Notes under the pieces: model-generated
Told to the model about the DNA's origin: nothing
What the model saw: only the letters and a program-made list of their open reading frames with translations
Databases searched by the model: none
Source: Roseiarcus sp963781895
GTDB lineage: Bacteria; Pseudomonadota; Alphaproteobacteria; Rhizobiales; Beijerinckiaceae
Reading direction: 5' to 3'
DNA length: 64,000 nucleotides
Assembly: GCA_963781895.1 (NCBI GenBank)
Contig: CAWAIM010000018.1
Location: 22,482-86,481 of the forward strand
In this document: positions 7,136 to 16,409 of the stretch, in pieces
How the letters are laid out: each line of letters begins with the position of its first letter
Numbering within the stretch: position 1 is the stretch's first letter
Position numbers and translations under genes: made by a program

Positions 7136-9152
7136 GTGAGCGCGCATCGCGTCGTCTTCACCCCGTCGGGCAAGAGGGGCGAATTCCCCGACGGGACCAG
7201 CCTGCTCGCCGCCGCGCGCGCGCTCGGCGTCGATCTCGATTCGGTCTGCGGCGGGCGCGGCATTTGCGGCCGCTGCCAGATCGACGTCGCCGAAGGCGCG
7301 TTCGCCAAGCACGCTTTGTCCTCGAGCGCCGGCCATGCGACGCCCTGGAACGAGGTCGAACAGCGCTATTCCGACAAGCGCGGCCCGTTCGCCCCCGGCC
7401 GGCGGCTCGGCTGTCAGGCCAAGGTTTGCGGCGATCTCGTCGTCGACGTGCCGGCGGAAAGCCAGGTCCATCGCCAGGTCGTGCGCAAGCGCGCCGAGGA
7501 GCATCCGATCGACATCGATCCGGTCGTGCGCCTGCACTATGTCGAGGTCGCCGAGCCGGACATGCACGACCCGTCGAGCGATCTTCGCCGCCTGCAGCGG
7601 GCGCTGAGCGAGCAATGGGGCGTCGCCGACGCCGGCGCCGATCTCGCCGTGCTCGCCGGCCTGCAGAAGGCGCTGCGCGCCCAGGACTGGAAAGTCACGG
7701 CGGCGCTGCGCAAGGGGCGCGACATCGTCGCGGTCATGCCGGGCTTCGCCGAGCGGGCCTACGGCGTCGCCATCGACGTCGGCTCGACCACCATCGCGGC
7801 CCATCTCTGCGATCTGGTCAGCGGCGAGGTGGTCGCCGCGGTCGGCGCGATGAACCCGCAGATCCGCTTCGGCGAGGATCTGATGAGCCGCGTTTCCTAT
7901 GTGATGATGAACCCGGGCGGCGATAAGGAGCTGACGCGGGTCGTGCGCGAGGTCGATCGACGCGCTGATCGGCGAGGCGGCGGCCGAGGCCGGCGTCGCG
8001 CGCGGCGAGATCCTGGAAGCGACCCTGGTCGGCAATCCGATCATGCATCATCTCGTTCTCGGCCTCGATCCGACCGAGCTCGGCGGGGCGCCGTTCGCGC
8101 TGACCATCGACGGCGCCTACGAAGCGCGCGCGCGCCAACTCGGCCTCGACATCGCCCCCGGCGCCTGTCTCTACGCGCTGCCGTGCATCGCCGGCCATGT
8201 CGGCGCGGACGCCGCCGGCATGGTTCTGGCGGAAGGACCGTACCTGCGCGACGAACTGACCCTTCTCGTCGACGTCGGCACCAACGCCGAAATCGTGTTC
8301 GGCAACCGCGAGCGGCTGCTCGCCTGCTCCTCGCCGACCGGACCGGCCTTCGAGGGGGCGCAGATTTCCTGCGGCCAGCGCGCGGCGCCGGGCGCGATCG
8401 AGCGGGTCAGGATCGACCGCGCCACGCTCGAACCGCGCTTCAAGGTGATCGGCTGCGATCTGTGGTCGGACGATCCCGGGTTCGCGGAAGCCTCGGCGAG
8501 CGTCGGCGTCACCGGCGTGTGCGGCTCGGGGATCATCGAGGCGATCGCCGAAATGCATCTGGCCGGAATCGTCTCCGAGGACGGCGTCATCGACGGCGCG
8601 CTCGCGCAGCGAACCCGGCGCGTCGAGGCGGTCGGCCGCACCTTCGCTTATGTCCTCAATGACGGCGCGCCGCGCCTCCTCGTCTATCAGACCGACGTGC
8701 GCGCGATCCAGCTCGCCAAGGCCGCGCTCTATGCGGGGGCGAAGCTGCTGATCGAGCGCCGGGGCGCCGGCGCGCCCGAGCGCATCATTCTCGCCGGCGC
8801 GTTCGGCAGCCATATCGATCCGCTGTACGCGATGGCGCTCGGGCTGATCCCCGACTGCGATCTTTCCAGGGTCGCGAGCGCCGGCAACGCCGCCGGCACC
8901 GGCGCCCGCATCGCGCTTCTCAACCTCGCCGCGCGGGCCGAGATCGAGGACGTCGTCCTGCGGATCGAAAAGATCGAGACCGCGATCGAGCCGCGCTTTC
9001 AGGAGCATTTCGTCGCCGCGATGGCGATTCCCAACAAGGCGGACGCGTTCCCGAATCTGGCGCGGCGCGTCGAACTGCCGGCGCGCAAGGAGCCGGGCGG
9101 CGAGGGCGCGCCGCGCAGGCGCAGGCGCGCTGCTTCCGCCGGGCCGGGCTAG
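7136..9152 (+). pseudogene. Corrinoid activation/regeneration protein, ASKHA (RamA-like), with a frameshift
   Basis: The gene encodes an N-terminal 2Fe-2S ferredoxin domain (Cys38, Cys44, Cys47 in VCGGRGICGRCQID, and Cys93) and a C-terminal ASKHA ATPase domain (DUF4445), the design of RamA-type proteins that use ATP to re-reduce inactive Co(II) corrinoid. The first part (VAIDVGSTTIAAHLCDL, MNPQIRFGEDLMSR) is in one frame. After residue 'RVVREV' the match continues one base later (IDALIGEAAAEAGVARG, then VDVGTNAEIVFG and GITGSG-like VTGVCGSGIIEA). The switch lies at 7952-7956, where one base is extra. Correcting it gives 671 residues, normal for the family. Start GTG 7136 follows the methyltransferase stop. 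As written the protein would be truncated inside the ATPase domain. A sequencing error is as likely as a true mutation. Confidence 0.85.
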
Positions 9153-9155
9153 CGC

Positions 9156-10469
9156 ATGGCGGAGTTCGCCCACAATCGGGAGCTCGCTCGCGCGCTGGCG
9201 CGGCTCGACGCGCTGACCGACTGGGAGCGGCGGCCGCGCGGAGGGATGCGCGTCGGCCTCGAGCCGATGCTCGACTTGAGCGCGCGGCTCGGCGATCCGC
9301 ACAAGGCCTTCCGCTCGATCCATGTCGCCGGCACCAAGGGCAAGGGCTCGGTATCGGCTTTGATCGAGGCCGCGCTGGTTCGCGCCGGCTTGCGGGTCGG
9401 CCGCTACGGGTCGCCGCATGTCGAGCATGTGACCGAGCGCGTGAGCGTCGAGGGGCGCTCGGTCGACGAGCCGACGCTGGCGCGCGGGCTCGATCGCGCC
9501 CTCGACGCCTACGAGGCCGCGCGCCGGGCCGGGACGCCGGGGGCCGAGGCGACCTGGTTCGACCTCATGACCGCCGCCGCCCTGGTCATTTTCAAGGAGG
9601 CCGGTCTCGAATGGGCGGTCGTCGAAGTCGGCATCGGCGGGCGGCTCGACTCGACCAACGTCGTCGACGGCGAAATCGCCGTCGTCACCAACATCGAACT
9701 CGAGCACACCGAAATTCTCGGGTCCACCCGGGCGGCGATCGCGCGCGAGAAGGTCGGCATTCTCAAGCCCGGCGCCATTCTCGTCACCACGCTCGGTCCC
9801 GACGACGAGGCCGGCAAAGTGCTGCAGGCGAGGGCCGACGAGCTGCGCTGCCCGGTCGCGCGCGCGCCTGTCGACGCCGCGGCGACGATCGAGGACAGCA
9901 ACGCCGCGCTCGCCGGGCTCGCGCTCGATCAGCTCGGCCGCGCGGGCGTCAGCGCCCGCCGCGAACCGATCGCCGGCGCCGCGGTCGGCCCATGGCTCCT
10001 CGACGCCGAGACCCGCGCCGCCGCGCGCCTGCCCGGCCGCATGGAGCGATTGGCGATCGACGTCGGCGCCAGGAGCCTGCCGGTGGTGTTCGACGGCGCG
10101 CATGTGCCGTTCAATCTCGCCGCGGTGCTGCGCGATCTGAAGCTCGCGCCGGGCCTCGCGGGTCCTTGCGTCGCGGTGGTGGCGCTGGCCGCCGACAAGG
10201 ACGCGAAGGGCTTTGTCGCCGAGCTCGGCCGGCGCGCCTCGACGATCGTGTTCACCGATCTGCCGGATTCGCGCCGAGGCCGTTCGCCTTCGGACCTGCA
10301 GGCGATCGCGGCTTCGCTCGGCCTTAAGAGCGAGATCGAGCCGGATCCCAGGCGGGCGTTCCGGCGCGCGGCCGAACTGGCCGCGAGGACGAAGGCGTGG
10401 CTCATCGTCACCGGCTCGCTCTATCTGGTCGGCGCGTTGCGCGGCGAAACCGGCGCCGCGGCGCGCTAG
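9156..10469 (+). CDS. folC: Folylpolyglutamate synthase / dihydrofolate synthase
   Basis: 437 residues of the Mur-ligase-like FolC family. The ATP P-loop HVAGTKGKGS lies at about residues 56-65, with ERVSVEGRSVDE (omega loop region), VVEVGIGGRLDSTNVV and TNIELEHTEILG (conserved Mg/ATP segment) and a C-terminal rhodanese-like lobe with VVFDGAHVPFN. It adds glutamates to folates, retaining them in the cell. Starting 3 bases after the ASKHA gene, it looks like a dedicated copy for the C1 module, similar to the extra folC in methyl-halide utilisation clusters. 'FDGAHVPFN' differs from the usual 'DGAHNP', replacing the Asn before Pro with Val, a possible specificity change. Confidence 0.92.
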   Translation: MAEFAHNRELARALARLDALTDWERRPRGGMRVGLEPMLDLSARLGDPHKAFRSIHVAGTKGKGSVSALIEAALVRAGLRVGRYGSPHVEHVTERVSVEGRSVDEPTLARGLDRALDAYEAARRAGTPGAEATWFDLMTAAALVIFKEAGLEWAVVEVGIGGRLDSTNVVDGEIAVVTNIELEHTEILGSTRAAIAREKVGILKPGAILVTTLGPDDEAGKVLQARADELRCPVARAPVDAAATIEDSNAALAGLALDQLGRAGVSARREPIAGAAVGPWLLDAETRAAARLPGRMERLAIDVGARSLPVVFDGAHVPFNLAAVLRDLKLAPGLAGPCVAVVALAADKDAKGFVAELGRRASTIVFTDLPDSRRGRSPSDLQAIAASLGLKSEIEPDPRRAFRRAAELAARTKAWLIVTGSLYLVGALRGETGAAAR

Positions 10470-10494
10470 CGGGCGGCCGCGACCGCTTGGAGGA

Positions 10495-12418
10495 TCACCG
10501 GGTTGCTTCCTTGGCGCGTTCTTCGTCGCAGACTTTCAGGCGCTTGAGTTTGGGAAATTCGCCGAGCCTGGCGCCTGGAACGCAGACCGGCGCCCCGGCC
10601 TTTTGCAGCGACGCGACGAGCTGATCCTCCTCCTGCTGGCGCTCCATGGCCCAAAAACCGCTGAACACGGGTTCGGCGGCGAAATCGGGGAAGCGGCCCT
10701 TCAGATCCGCCACGGTCGCCGCCGCATCGCCCGAGGCGCCGAGTTCGACTTGCGCGGCCGCGAGCAATGCGAGGTCCGTCGGCCCGGGCGTTCTCCAGGC
10801 GGCCGAGCGCTTGTTCATGTCGACCGCATCCTGGTATCGCTTGGAAAAAAAGTAGTTTTCTACGCAATTGGCGGGATACCAGGGCGGAGGCGACGGATTG
10901 AGGCTAAAGCCTCGTTTGCACATCGCCGTCCCCTCCTCGGGCTTGCCGTAAAATGACATATTCCCCGCCGCAAACATGAGGATGTCGGCCGAACCTGGAT
11001 TGAGTTCGACCGATTTGTTGGTTTCGACCATCGCCTGCCTCAAATCGCCCGACATGCCGAGCACGCCCGCCAGAAGGCTGTGGGCTTCAGCGTCGTAAGG
11101 ATCAATTTCGAGGGCCTGGCGGGCGAGTCTATTCATCTCGGCCAGCGAACTGTTGCTTGGGGGAATTTCGGAATTGTAGATCACCCACGCCTTCTTGACG
11201 TAGGCCCGCGTCAATTGCGGGTCCTTGGCGATCGCCGCGTCCGCATATTTGAGCGCCTCCGCAAGATCTTCCTTGGCGCCTTTCTCACTGGCCGCGGCCG
11301 CCAGAGCCCAGAGATCATAGGCCTGAAGGTCGGACGGAGGCTTGCGCCTGGCGGCCGCCGCGGATTGCTTCGCGAGGAAGTTGTAGCCGCCCAGCGCGTT
11401 CAGGACACGGTCGGCAATTTCGCTCTGTAGGCTGAAAACGTCGCCCGCCGGTCGATCCCAGCGATTTGACCACAGGTTCGCGCCGCTGGCGCCGTCAAAG
11501 AGCTGCGCGTTGACGCGGATGTGCTCCCCTTCGCTCTGGATCGACCCCTTGAGAACGTAGCGGACGCCCAGATCCCTGGCGATCCGCCGCACGTCGGCCG
11601 ACTTGTCGCGATAGGCCTCCGTCGACGCGCTGGCGATGACGTCGATGTCATGAAAGCGCGAGAAGTCGGTGACAATGTCGGCGGACACGCCATGGGCGAG
11701 CCGGTCGGCCGCGGCGTCGCCTCCGAGGTTATCGAACGGCATCACGGCGATCGATGGATGCGCGGAGGAGACGGCGCGATGCATGTACCACCAGCTCCCG
11801 CCGACAACCATGATCGTTGTCACGGCGGCCGCGATCATCGGGCGAGCGCGCCGGAAGGTCCGCAGAAAGCACATGGCGCCAGGCCGGCCCTGAACCCGCG
11901 AGCCGCACGACGTAGGTTCGCACCGGCCGGCTGATGTTCTTGACCTGCTGCTCGCCGACGAAGTCGAGCGCCAATCCCAGCTTGCCCTGCATCTGGTCGT
12001 AGGCCGTGCCGGAAATCAATATTCCGCCCGGCTTGCAAAGCTGTTCGAGTCGCGCCGCGACGTTGACGCCGTCGCCGAGCAGATCGTCGCTCTCGACGAC
12101 GACGTCGCCGAGATTGATCCCGATGCGGTAGACGAGGCGCTTTTCCGGCGCGGTTCCTTGCTGGCGCTCCGGCACGGCCTTCTGCATCGCGACCGCGAAG
12201 GCGACCGCGTCGACGACGGAGCCGAATTCGGCGATGAAGCCGTCGCCCATCGTCTTGACGATCCGCCCGCTATGCTCGGCGAGAAGCGGATCGATGGTCG
12301 TAACTCGAACGTCCTTCAGAGCCGCGAGGGTCGAGCCTTCGTCGGCCTCGATCTTGCCCGAATACCCCACCACGTCGGCGGCGAGAATGGCCGCCAGCCT
12401 GCGAACCGTACGGTCCAT
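10495..12418 (-). pseudogene. Class III adenylate/guanylate cyclase with TPR-type C-terminus, frameshifted
   Basis: Reads leftwards. The N-terminal 170 residues form a class III cyclase domain with metal-binding Asp15 (LAADVVGYS) and Asp58 (KTMGDGFIAEF) and transition-state Asn118/Arg122 (DGVNVAARLE), so the catalytic set is complete. The remainder, in another frame, has a membrane helix (IAAAVTTIMVVGGSWW), a SIAVMPFDNLGGD domain and TPR-like repeats (AEALKYADAAIAKDPQLTRA, RQALEIDPYDAEAHSLLAG). The two frames meet near 11875-11900; the span is one base over a multiple of three and restoring it gives about 640 residues, typical of rhizobial cyclase-TPR fusions. Start 12418 has GGGGGAG ahead of it. 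Two separate overlapping genes are possible but less likely, as the cyclase frame runs into unconserved sequence. Likely makes cAMP; partner regulator unknown. Confidence 0.8.
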
Positions 12419-12540
12419 CGCGCTCTCCCCCGCGACCGCGTCTTCCCTTGTGCAATACTCGCCGTGCAATACCCGGCCCGATATCCCCGAGACAGGATCC
12501 GGATTTTGGTCCTAAATTGCGTAGTGCGCCGCTCCGCCTA

Positions 12541-12573
12541 TGCGGCTAAGGTAAGCCGCAATTGCGGTTTTTT
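12541..12573 (+). promoter_or_regulatory. Alternative hairpins before a T-run (attenuator-like)
   Basis: In the gap between the cyclase start (12418, leftward) and the next gene (12701, rightward), TGCGGCT (12541-12547) pairs perfectly with AGCCGCA (12554-12560). That second arm can also pair with the following TGCGGTT (about 12563-12569), directly in front of six Ts (12568-12573). The mutually exclusive pairings before a T tract resemble a terminator/antiterminator switch for rightward transcription. No leader peptide or known riboswitch class is recognisable. Confidence 0.35.
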
Positions 12574-12700
12574 ATCTGCATCGGCCAGGCGCCGCTGGGC
12601 GAAAATGGGGCGGCCCTTTGCCAAGCCGTGGACTGCGCGTAAATCTTGAGCTGTCGAAACACAATTCGGCGACCCGCGCGGGCGACGCCGGGAGGACGCC

Positions 12701-13543
12701 ATGTCGACCATGAGGCTTCTCTACGCCTGGGCGGTTCCCGCCTTTGACGACGATTCCCCGGTCGATCACACCTGGGTCACCACTTACGACAATCGAGCCC
12801 ATCCCTATCCGACCATCGCCGCGGTCGAGGCCGCGGTCGAGTGCGCCTGGTATTGTTGGGGCGACTTTCACGTGCAGGGCGGAACGCCCGGCAATCCCGA
12901 CGGCGCGCTCGGCTCGCGGGTCGGCAATCTCGACCTCGCGCGCTGCCTCGCCCAGCCGAACGCCGATTGCGGCGCCTCGTTCGCGGCGCGCGGGACGATC
13001 TTCACTTACGGCGTCGACGGCGTCTGCCATCAACTCGCCAATCAGGTGCTCTATTCGACCGGGATCGGCGGCGCGAAGCCGCTGACCGTGGCGGCGGCGC
13101 GCGGCTATCGGCTGAGTTCGGCGATCTATGGAACCTATGGACTGCAGCACGCCGCCTGGAGAAACAAGGTCGCCGCCTGCTCCGCCGCCATGGCGGCGCG
13201 GCCGCCGAAGCCGGCCGACGTCACCCACGCCGCGCCGCCCGAGGCAGGAGCCGAAATGACCGCCGCTCAGCCCGACGAATTCGAACAGCTGGTCACCCAG
13301 GTTCTCGGCCCCGATCGGTTGCCGCAGGCGGCGCAATTGCTCAATCTGCGCGCCCGGTTTCATGCCGCCGCCGCGCTCGAGGCCCATGCGATGCGCCCCC
13401 CGACGGCCGACGAGCTCAACGCCCGCAACCAGCGCTTTTTCGACGATGCGGCGAAAATCCTCAGCCCCGGCGACTACGAGAAGATCTTCGGCGTCGAGCC
13501 CGGCCGGAAGGTCAAGCTCGTTCGGCCGGATCGGACCAAGTGA
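12701..13543 (+). CDS. Hypothetical protein
   Basis: 280 residues from ATG 12701 with a strong ribosome site (GGGAGGA). I do not recognise the family with confidence. The N-terminal 175 residues are rich in Trp, Tyr, Cys and His (VDHTWVTTYDNR, CAWYCWGDFHVQGG, GVDGVCHQLANQVLY), with a Cys-His pair in 'GVCHQLANQ' and an earlier 'DHTW', a pattern compatible with a papain-like or NlpC/P60-like hydrolase but not proof of one. After an Ala/Pro linker, the C-terminal 100 residues are helical (FEQLVTQVLGP, RNQRFFDDAAKILSPGDYEKIFG). No signal peptide. It stands alone between divergent and convergent neighbours. Confidence 0.75.
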   Translation: MSTMRLLYAWAVPAFDDDSPVDHTWVTTYDNRAHPYPTIAAVEAAVECAWYCWGDFHVQGGTPGNPDGALGSRVGNLDLARCLAQPNADCGASFAARGTIFTYGVDGVCHQLANQVLYSTGIGGAKPLTVAAARGYRLSSAIYGTYGLQHAAWRNKVAACSAAMAARPPKPADVTHAAPPEAGAEMTAAQPDEFEQLVTQVLGPDRLPQAAQLLNLRARFHAAAALEAHAMRPPTADELNARNQRFFDDAAKILSPGDYEKIFGVEPGRKVKLVRPDRTK

Positions 13544-13582
13544 GGGCGCCCGCCGGGCTCAGGGCGCGCTCTGGCGGCGCCC
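13544..13582 (+). terminator. GC-rich hairpin after the hypothetical gene
   Basis: GGGCGCC(C)GCC at 13544-13554 can pair with GGCGGCGCCC at 13573-13582 directly after the stop codon of the gene ending at 13543, with an 18-base loop and one bulge. There is no T tract, so termination is only suggested. The rest of the gap to 13752 holds no gene that I can support. Confidence 0.3.
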
Positions 13583-13751
13583 GTTACGCGAAGTCAGCCG
13601 TGACGACCGGCCCGAACGCGACGCGCGCCTTATTCACTATAACATTGTGCAAATGGCGCGGCCGCGGCGGTAAAATTTTGTCTAACCGACTGAAATCATT
13701 GAGTCCATGAGGGCAAAGCGGCGGTAAAACCCGGTTCGGACCCGCCGCGTC

Positions 13752-14687
13752 CTACCCCGCCCAGCCCTGCAGCGCGATCCCGGCGAACAGGATGAGGCCG
13801 GCGTCGCGGTTGGAGCGGAACAGCCCCAGCGCCGTCTTCGGGTCGGCGCCCTCGACTTGCGACAGCTGCCAGCCGAGATGGCCCGCATAGGCGAGCCAGC
13901 CGATCAGCGCGATCGTTCCGCCGCCGACGACGAGGATGGCCGCCAGCGCCAGAGCCGCGGCCGCCGCATAGAAGATGCCGACGCCGAGCCGCGCCTTGGC
14001 GCCGAACAGCCGCGCCGTCGAGCGGATGCCGACGATGGCGTCGTCGCGCGTGTCCTGCATCGCGTAGATGGTGTCGTAGCCGATCGTCCAGCAGAACGCG
14101 GACAGGTAGAGCAGGACCGGCGCCAGGGCGAGGCTCGCGTAGCTCGCGCTCCAGCCGATCAGCGCGCCCCAGGAGAAGGCGAGGCCGAGCGCCGCCTGCG
14201 GCCACGAGGTCACCCGCTTCATCAACGGATAGATCGCCACCACGCCGAGCGAAGCGACGCCGAGCCAGACCGAAAACCGGTTGAAGTTGAGCAGCACCGC
14301 GAGGCCGGCCAGCGCCTGCGCGACCAGGAATACCGCCGCCGCGCCAACGCTCACGCGTCCCGACGGCAGCGGGCGTCCCCGGGTGCGTTCGACCCCGGCG
14401 TCGAGCTTGCGGTCGAGAATGTCGTTGTAGGTGCAGCCCGCGCCGCGCATGACGATCGCGCCGACGAGGAACAGAACCAGATGCCAGAGGTTCGGTCCTC
14501 GATGGGCCGCAAGGCCGGCGAGCGCGGCCGCCTGCCAGCAGGGCGCGAGCAGCAGTTGCCAGCCGGCCGGACGATCGAGCCGGGCGAGCTGGACGAAGGG
14601 AAGGGCGAATTCCGGCGTGAGCCTCAGCACCAGGCTCGCCGGCCGCGCGTCGGGCAGGACCGTCGAGCTTCCTGGCCGAGCGCTCAA
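13752..14687 (-). CDS. ubiA: 4-hydroxybenzoate polyprenyltransferase (UbiA)
   Basis: Integral membrane prenyltransferase of ubiquinone synthesis that attaches the isoprenoid tail to 4-hydroxybenzoate. The first Asp-rich motif reads NDILDRKLDAGVERTRGRP and the second, about 120 residues later, YAMQDTRDDAIVGIRSTA; both bind Mg-diphosphate. LARLDRPAGWQLLLAPC and eight or so hydrophobic helices match the family. No ATG is available: candidates are the TTG at 14687, which overlaps the stop of the upstream gene (TTGA) and gives 311 residues, or a GTG at 14630 giving 292. I use the TTG because of the overlap with the upstream gene, but the start is uncertain. Confidence 0.9.
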   Translation of the reverse strand: MSARPGSSTVLPDARPASLVLRLTPEFALPFVQLARLDRPAGWQLLLAPCWQAAALAGLAAHRGPNLWHLVLFLVGAIVMRGAGCTYNDILDRKLDAGVERTRGRPLPSGRVSVGAAAVFLVAQALAGLAVLLNFNRFSVWLGVASLGVVAIYPLMKRVTSWPQAALGLAFSWGALIGWSASYASLALAPVLLYLSAFCWTIGYDTIYAMQDTRDDAIVGIRSTARLFGAKARLGVGIFYAAAAALALAAILVVGGGTIALIGWLAYAGHLGWQLSQVEGADPKTALGLFRSNRDAGLILFAGIALQGWAG

Positions 14688-15112
14688 AGCGGCCCGGCTG
14701 GCAGCGGCTGGACCTGCGGGCCGCCGCCCTGCGCCGCCTGCTCCTTCATCTTCTTCATTTGCTCCGCGACCTTGCAGGCCTTGGCGCTGAAGCCCGCGTT
14801 CTTGGTGTGACTGGTCTTGAGCTGGGTGATCGTCTCGTCGGGGAACGAGCACCAGTCCTTGTTCTTCTCCATGTAGGCGATCAGCGCCGACTCGGCGCGG
14901 ACCAACGCACTCGATTTGACGCAGAACTGCTCGGGGTCCATCGGCTTGCCATGAAAGGATTTGGCGAAGTCGTTGACCTTTTGCAGTTCGACGTTGCGGG
15001 CCTGAGCGAGCTTCTGCATGTCCTGACCGCAGTCCGCATAGGCCGATGCGCTGAGGCTCGCGCCCGCCGACGCAAGCGCCAACGCCAAGGCGTAACGCCG
15101 TTTCCGCTCCAC
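14684..15112 (-). CDS. Hypothetical exported protein
   Basis: 142 residues from a GTG (15112). A basic start (MERKRRYA) is followed by a hydrophobic Ala/Leu stretch and a probable signal-peptidase site after ASAYA (about residue 26), so the mature protein is periplasmic or secreted. The mature part is helical and charged, with four cysteines (DCGQDM, EQFCVKSS, DWCSFP, KACKVAEQ) suited to two disulfides, and ends in a Gly/Pro/Gln-rich tail. I cannot assign a function. Its stop overlaps the proposed ubiA start, implying co-expression. Confidence 0.7.
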   Translation of the reverse strand: MERKRRYALALALASAGASLSASAYADCGQDMQKLAQARNVELQKVNDFAKSFHGKPMDPEQFCVKSSALVRAESALIAYMEKNKDWCSFPDETITQLKTSHTKNAGFSAKACKVAEQMKKMKEQAAQGGGPQVQPLPAGPL

Positions 15113-15295
15113 TTTTGCCTACTCCATTGCGAGGTCGAAGCCCCCATGCTCCGACGACTCGGCAAAAGCCCCAAAATTGGGGCGAAAGCGCGGCTACGGC
15201 CGCATCTATCCGCCCGAGCCCACGCCCCGGTTCACAGGTTCGGCGCCGGCTGCGGGGCGTCGAGGGCCTCGGACAGGCGCGCCGCCGACTCCGGC

Positions 15296-16300
15296 CTAGA
15301 CCCATTTTCGCGCCGCGTAATCAATCCCGTATCGATCCGGCGCGGCGGCGATCGCCGCCATTCCGACCAGCACGGCGTCCTCACGGGTCACGAGCTGGGT
15401 CGGGATTCGCCTGGCGAGGCCGTCGACCGGCGCCTTGTCCTCGAAAGCCTGGCGAAACGCCGCCTCGTCGAGACAATCGATGATCCGCGGCAGCACGCCG
15501 CCGGACAGGGTCACCCCGCCCGTGGCCACGAACGTCACCGCCATGTCGCCGGCAAAGCGCGCCACGATCCGCCAGAACAGCCTGAGGCTCGCCGCCGCAT
15601 CGCCCCCGGGGTCGGCCGCGGCCGCGGCCGTCACCGCCGGAGGATCGAGACGCGGATCGGCTTGACCCAGCGCCATCATGCGCGCGCGGTGAACCCGCGC
15701 CAGCCCGGCGCCGGAAATGACGCTTTCGCTGGTCACGCGCCCGTGGGCGCGCTCGAGATGCGGCCAGAGGGCGTATTCCTCCGGCCACACCGGGCCGAAG
15801 TCGATGTGGCAGGCCTCCGACGACACCGGCGTGAAGCGCCCGTCCGCCTCGACCAGCGCGGCGATGCCCAGACCCGTGCCCGGCCCCAGGATCACCTGCG
15901 GTCCGCGGCTGGCGAAGGCGAGCGGGCCGATGCGCCGCACCCAGGCTTCGGGAATCGCCGGCAGCGACAGCGCCTGCGCCTCGAAATCGTTGAGCAGCAG
16001 GCCTTGGGCGAGGCCCGCGCGGCGGGCCGTCTCGGAGCCGTCCATCACCCAGGGCGCGTTGGTGAGCTTCAGCGTCCGTCCGGAGACCGGCCCCGCCCCG
16101 CAGGCGATCGCCGAGCGCGGCCTTTGACCCAGCTTCGGCGTTGCCGCCTCGATCGCCTCGGGCAGGCCGGGATAATCGCCGGTCCGCAGATGCACGACCG
16201 GCCCCAAGCCCGCGCCCGGCTGGTCCACGAGCGCGAACCGCACGTTGGTGCCGCCGGTGTCGCAGACCAGAACCGGAAAGGGGAAGGCGAGGTCGCTCAT
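15296..16300 (-). CDS. glk: Glucokinase
   Basis: 334 residues of the bacterial Glk (hexokinase/ASKHA) family. The phosphate-1 loop is VLVCDTGGTNVRFALVD near the N-terminus, the catalytic Asp is in LLLNDFEAQALSLP, and ATP/sugar elements follow in VILGPGTGLGIAAL, SEACHIDFGP (His-Ile-Asp-Phe-Gly/Ala pattern of Glk) and FVATGGVTLSGGVLPR. It phosphorylates glucose with ATP in the cytoplasm. The start at 16300 is chosen since MSDLAFPFPVLVCDTGG fits the family; an in-frame extension to 16387 exists. The gene is divergent from the DNA methyltransferase with 109 bases between starts. Confidence 0.93.
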   Translation of the reverse strand: MSDLAFPFPVLVCDTGGTNVRFALVDQPGAGLGPVVHLRTGDYPGLPEAIEAATPKLGQRPRSAIACGAGPVSGRTLKLTNAPWVMDGSETARRAGLAQGLLLNDFEAQALSLPAIPEAWVRRIGPLAFASRGPQVILGPGTGLGIAALVEADGRFTPVSSEACHIDFGPVWPEEYALWPHLERAHGRVTSESVISGAGLARVHRARMMALGQADPRLDPPAVTAAAAADPGGDAAASLRLFWRIVARFAGDMAVTFVATGGVTLSGGVLPRIIDCLDEAAFRQAFEDKAPVDGLARRIPTQLVTREDAVLVGMAAIAAAPDRYGIDYAARKWV

Positions 16301-16409
16301 GTCCGACAATAAACGCAGGACAACCCGGCCAAGGTCAAGCGGGAAGGCCTTTTCCATGTCCAAATGGGATAGACTCGTTTGCTCCATTTTGATTCGGCGG
16401 CGGCGAGGG

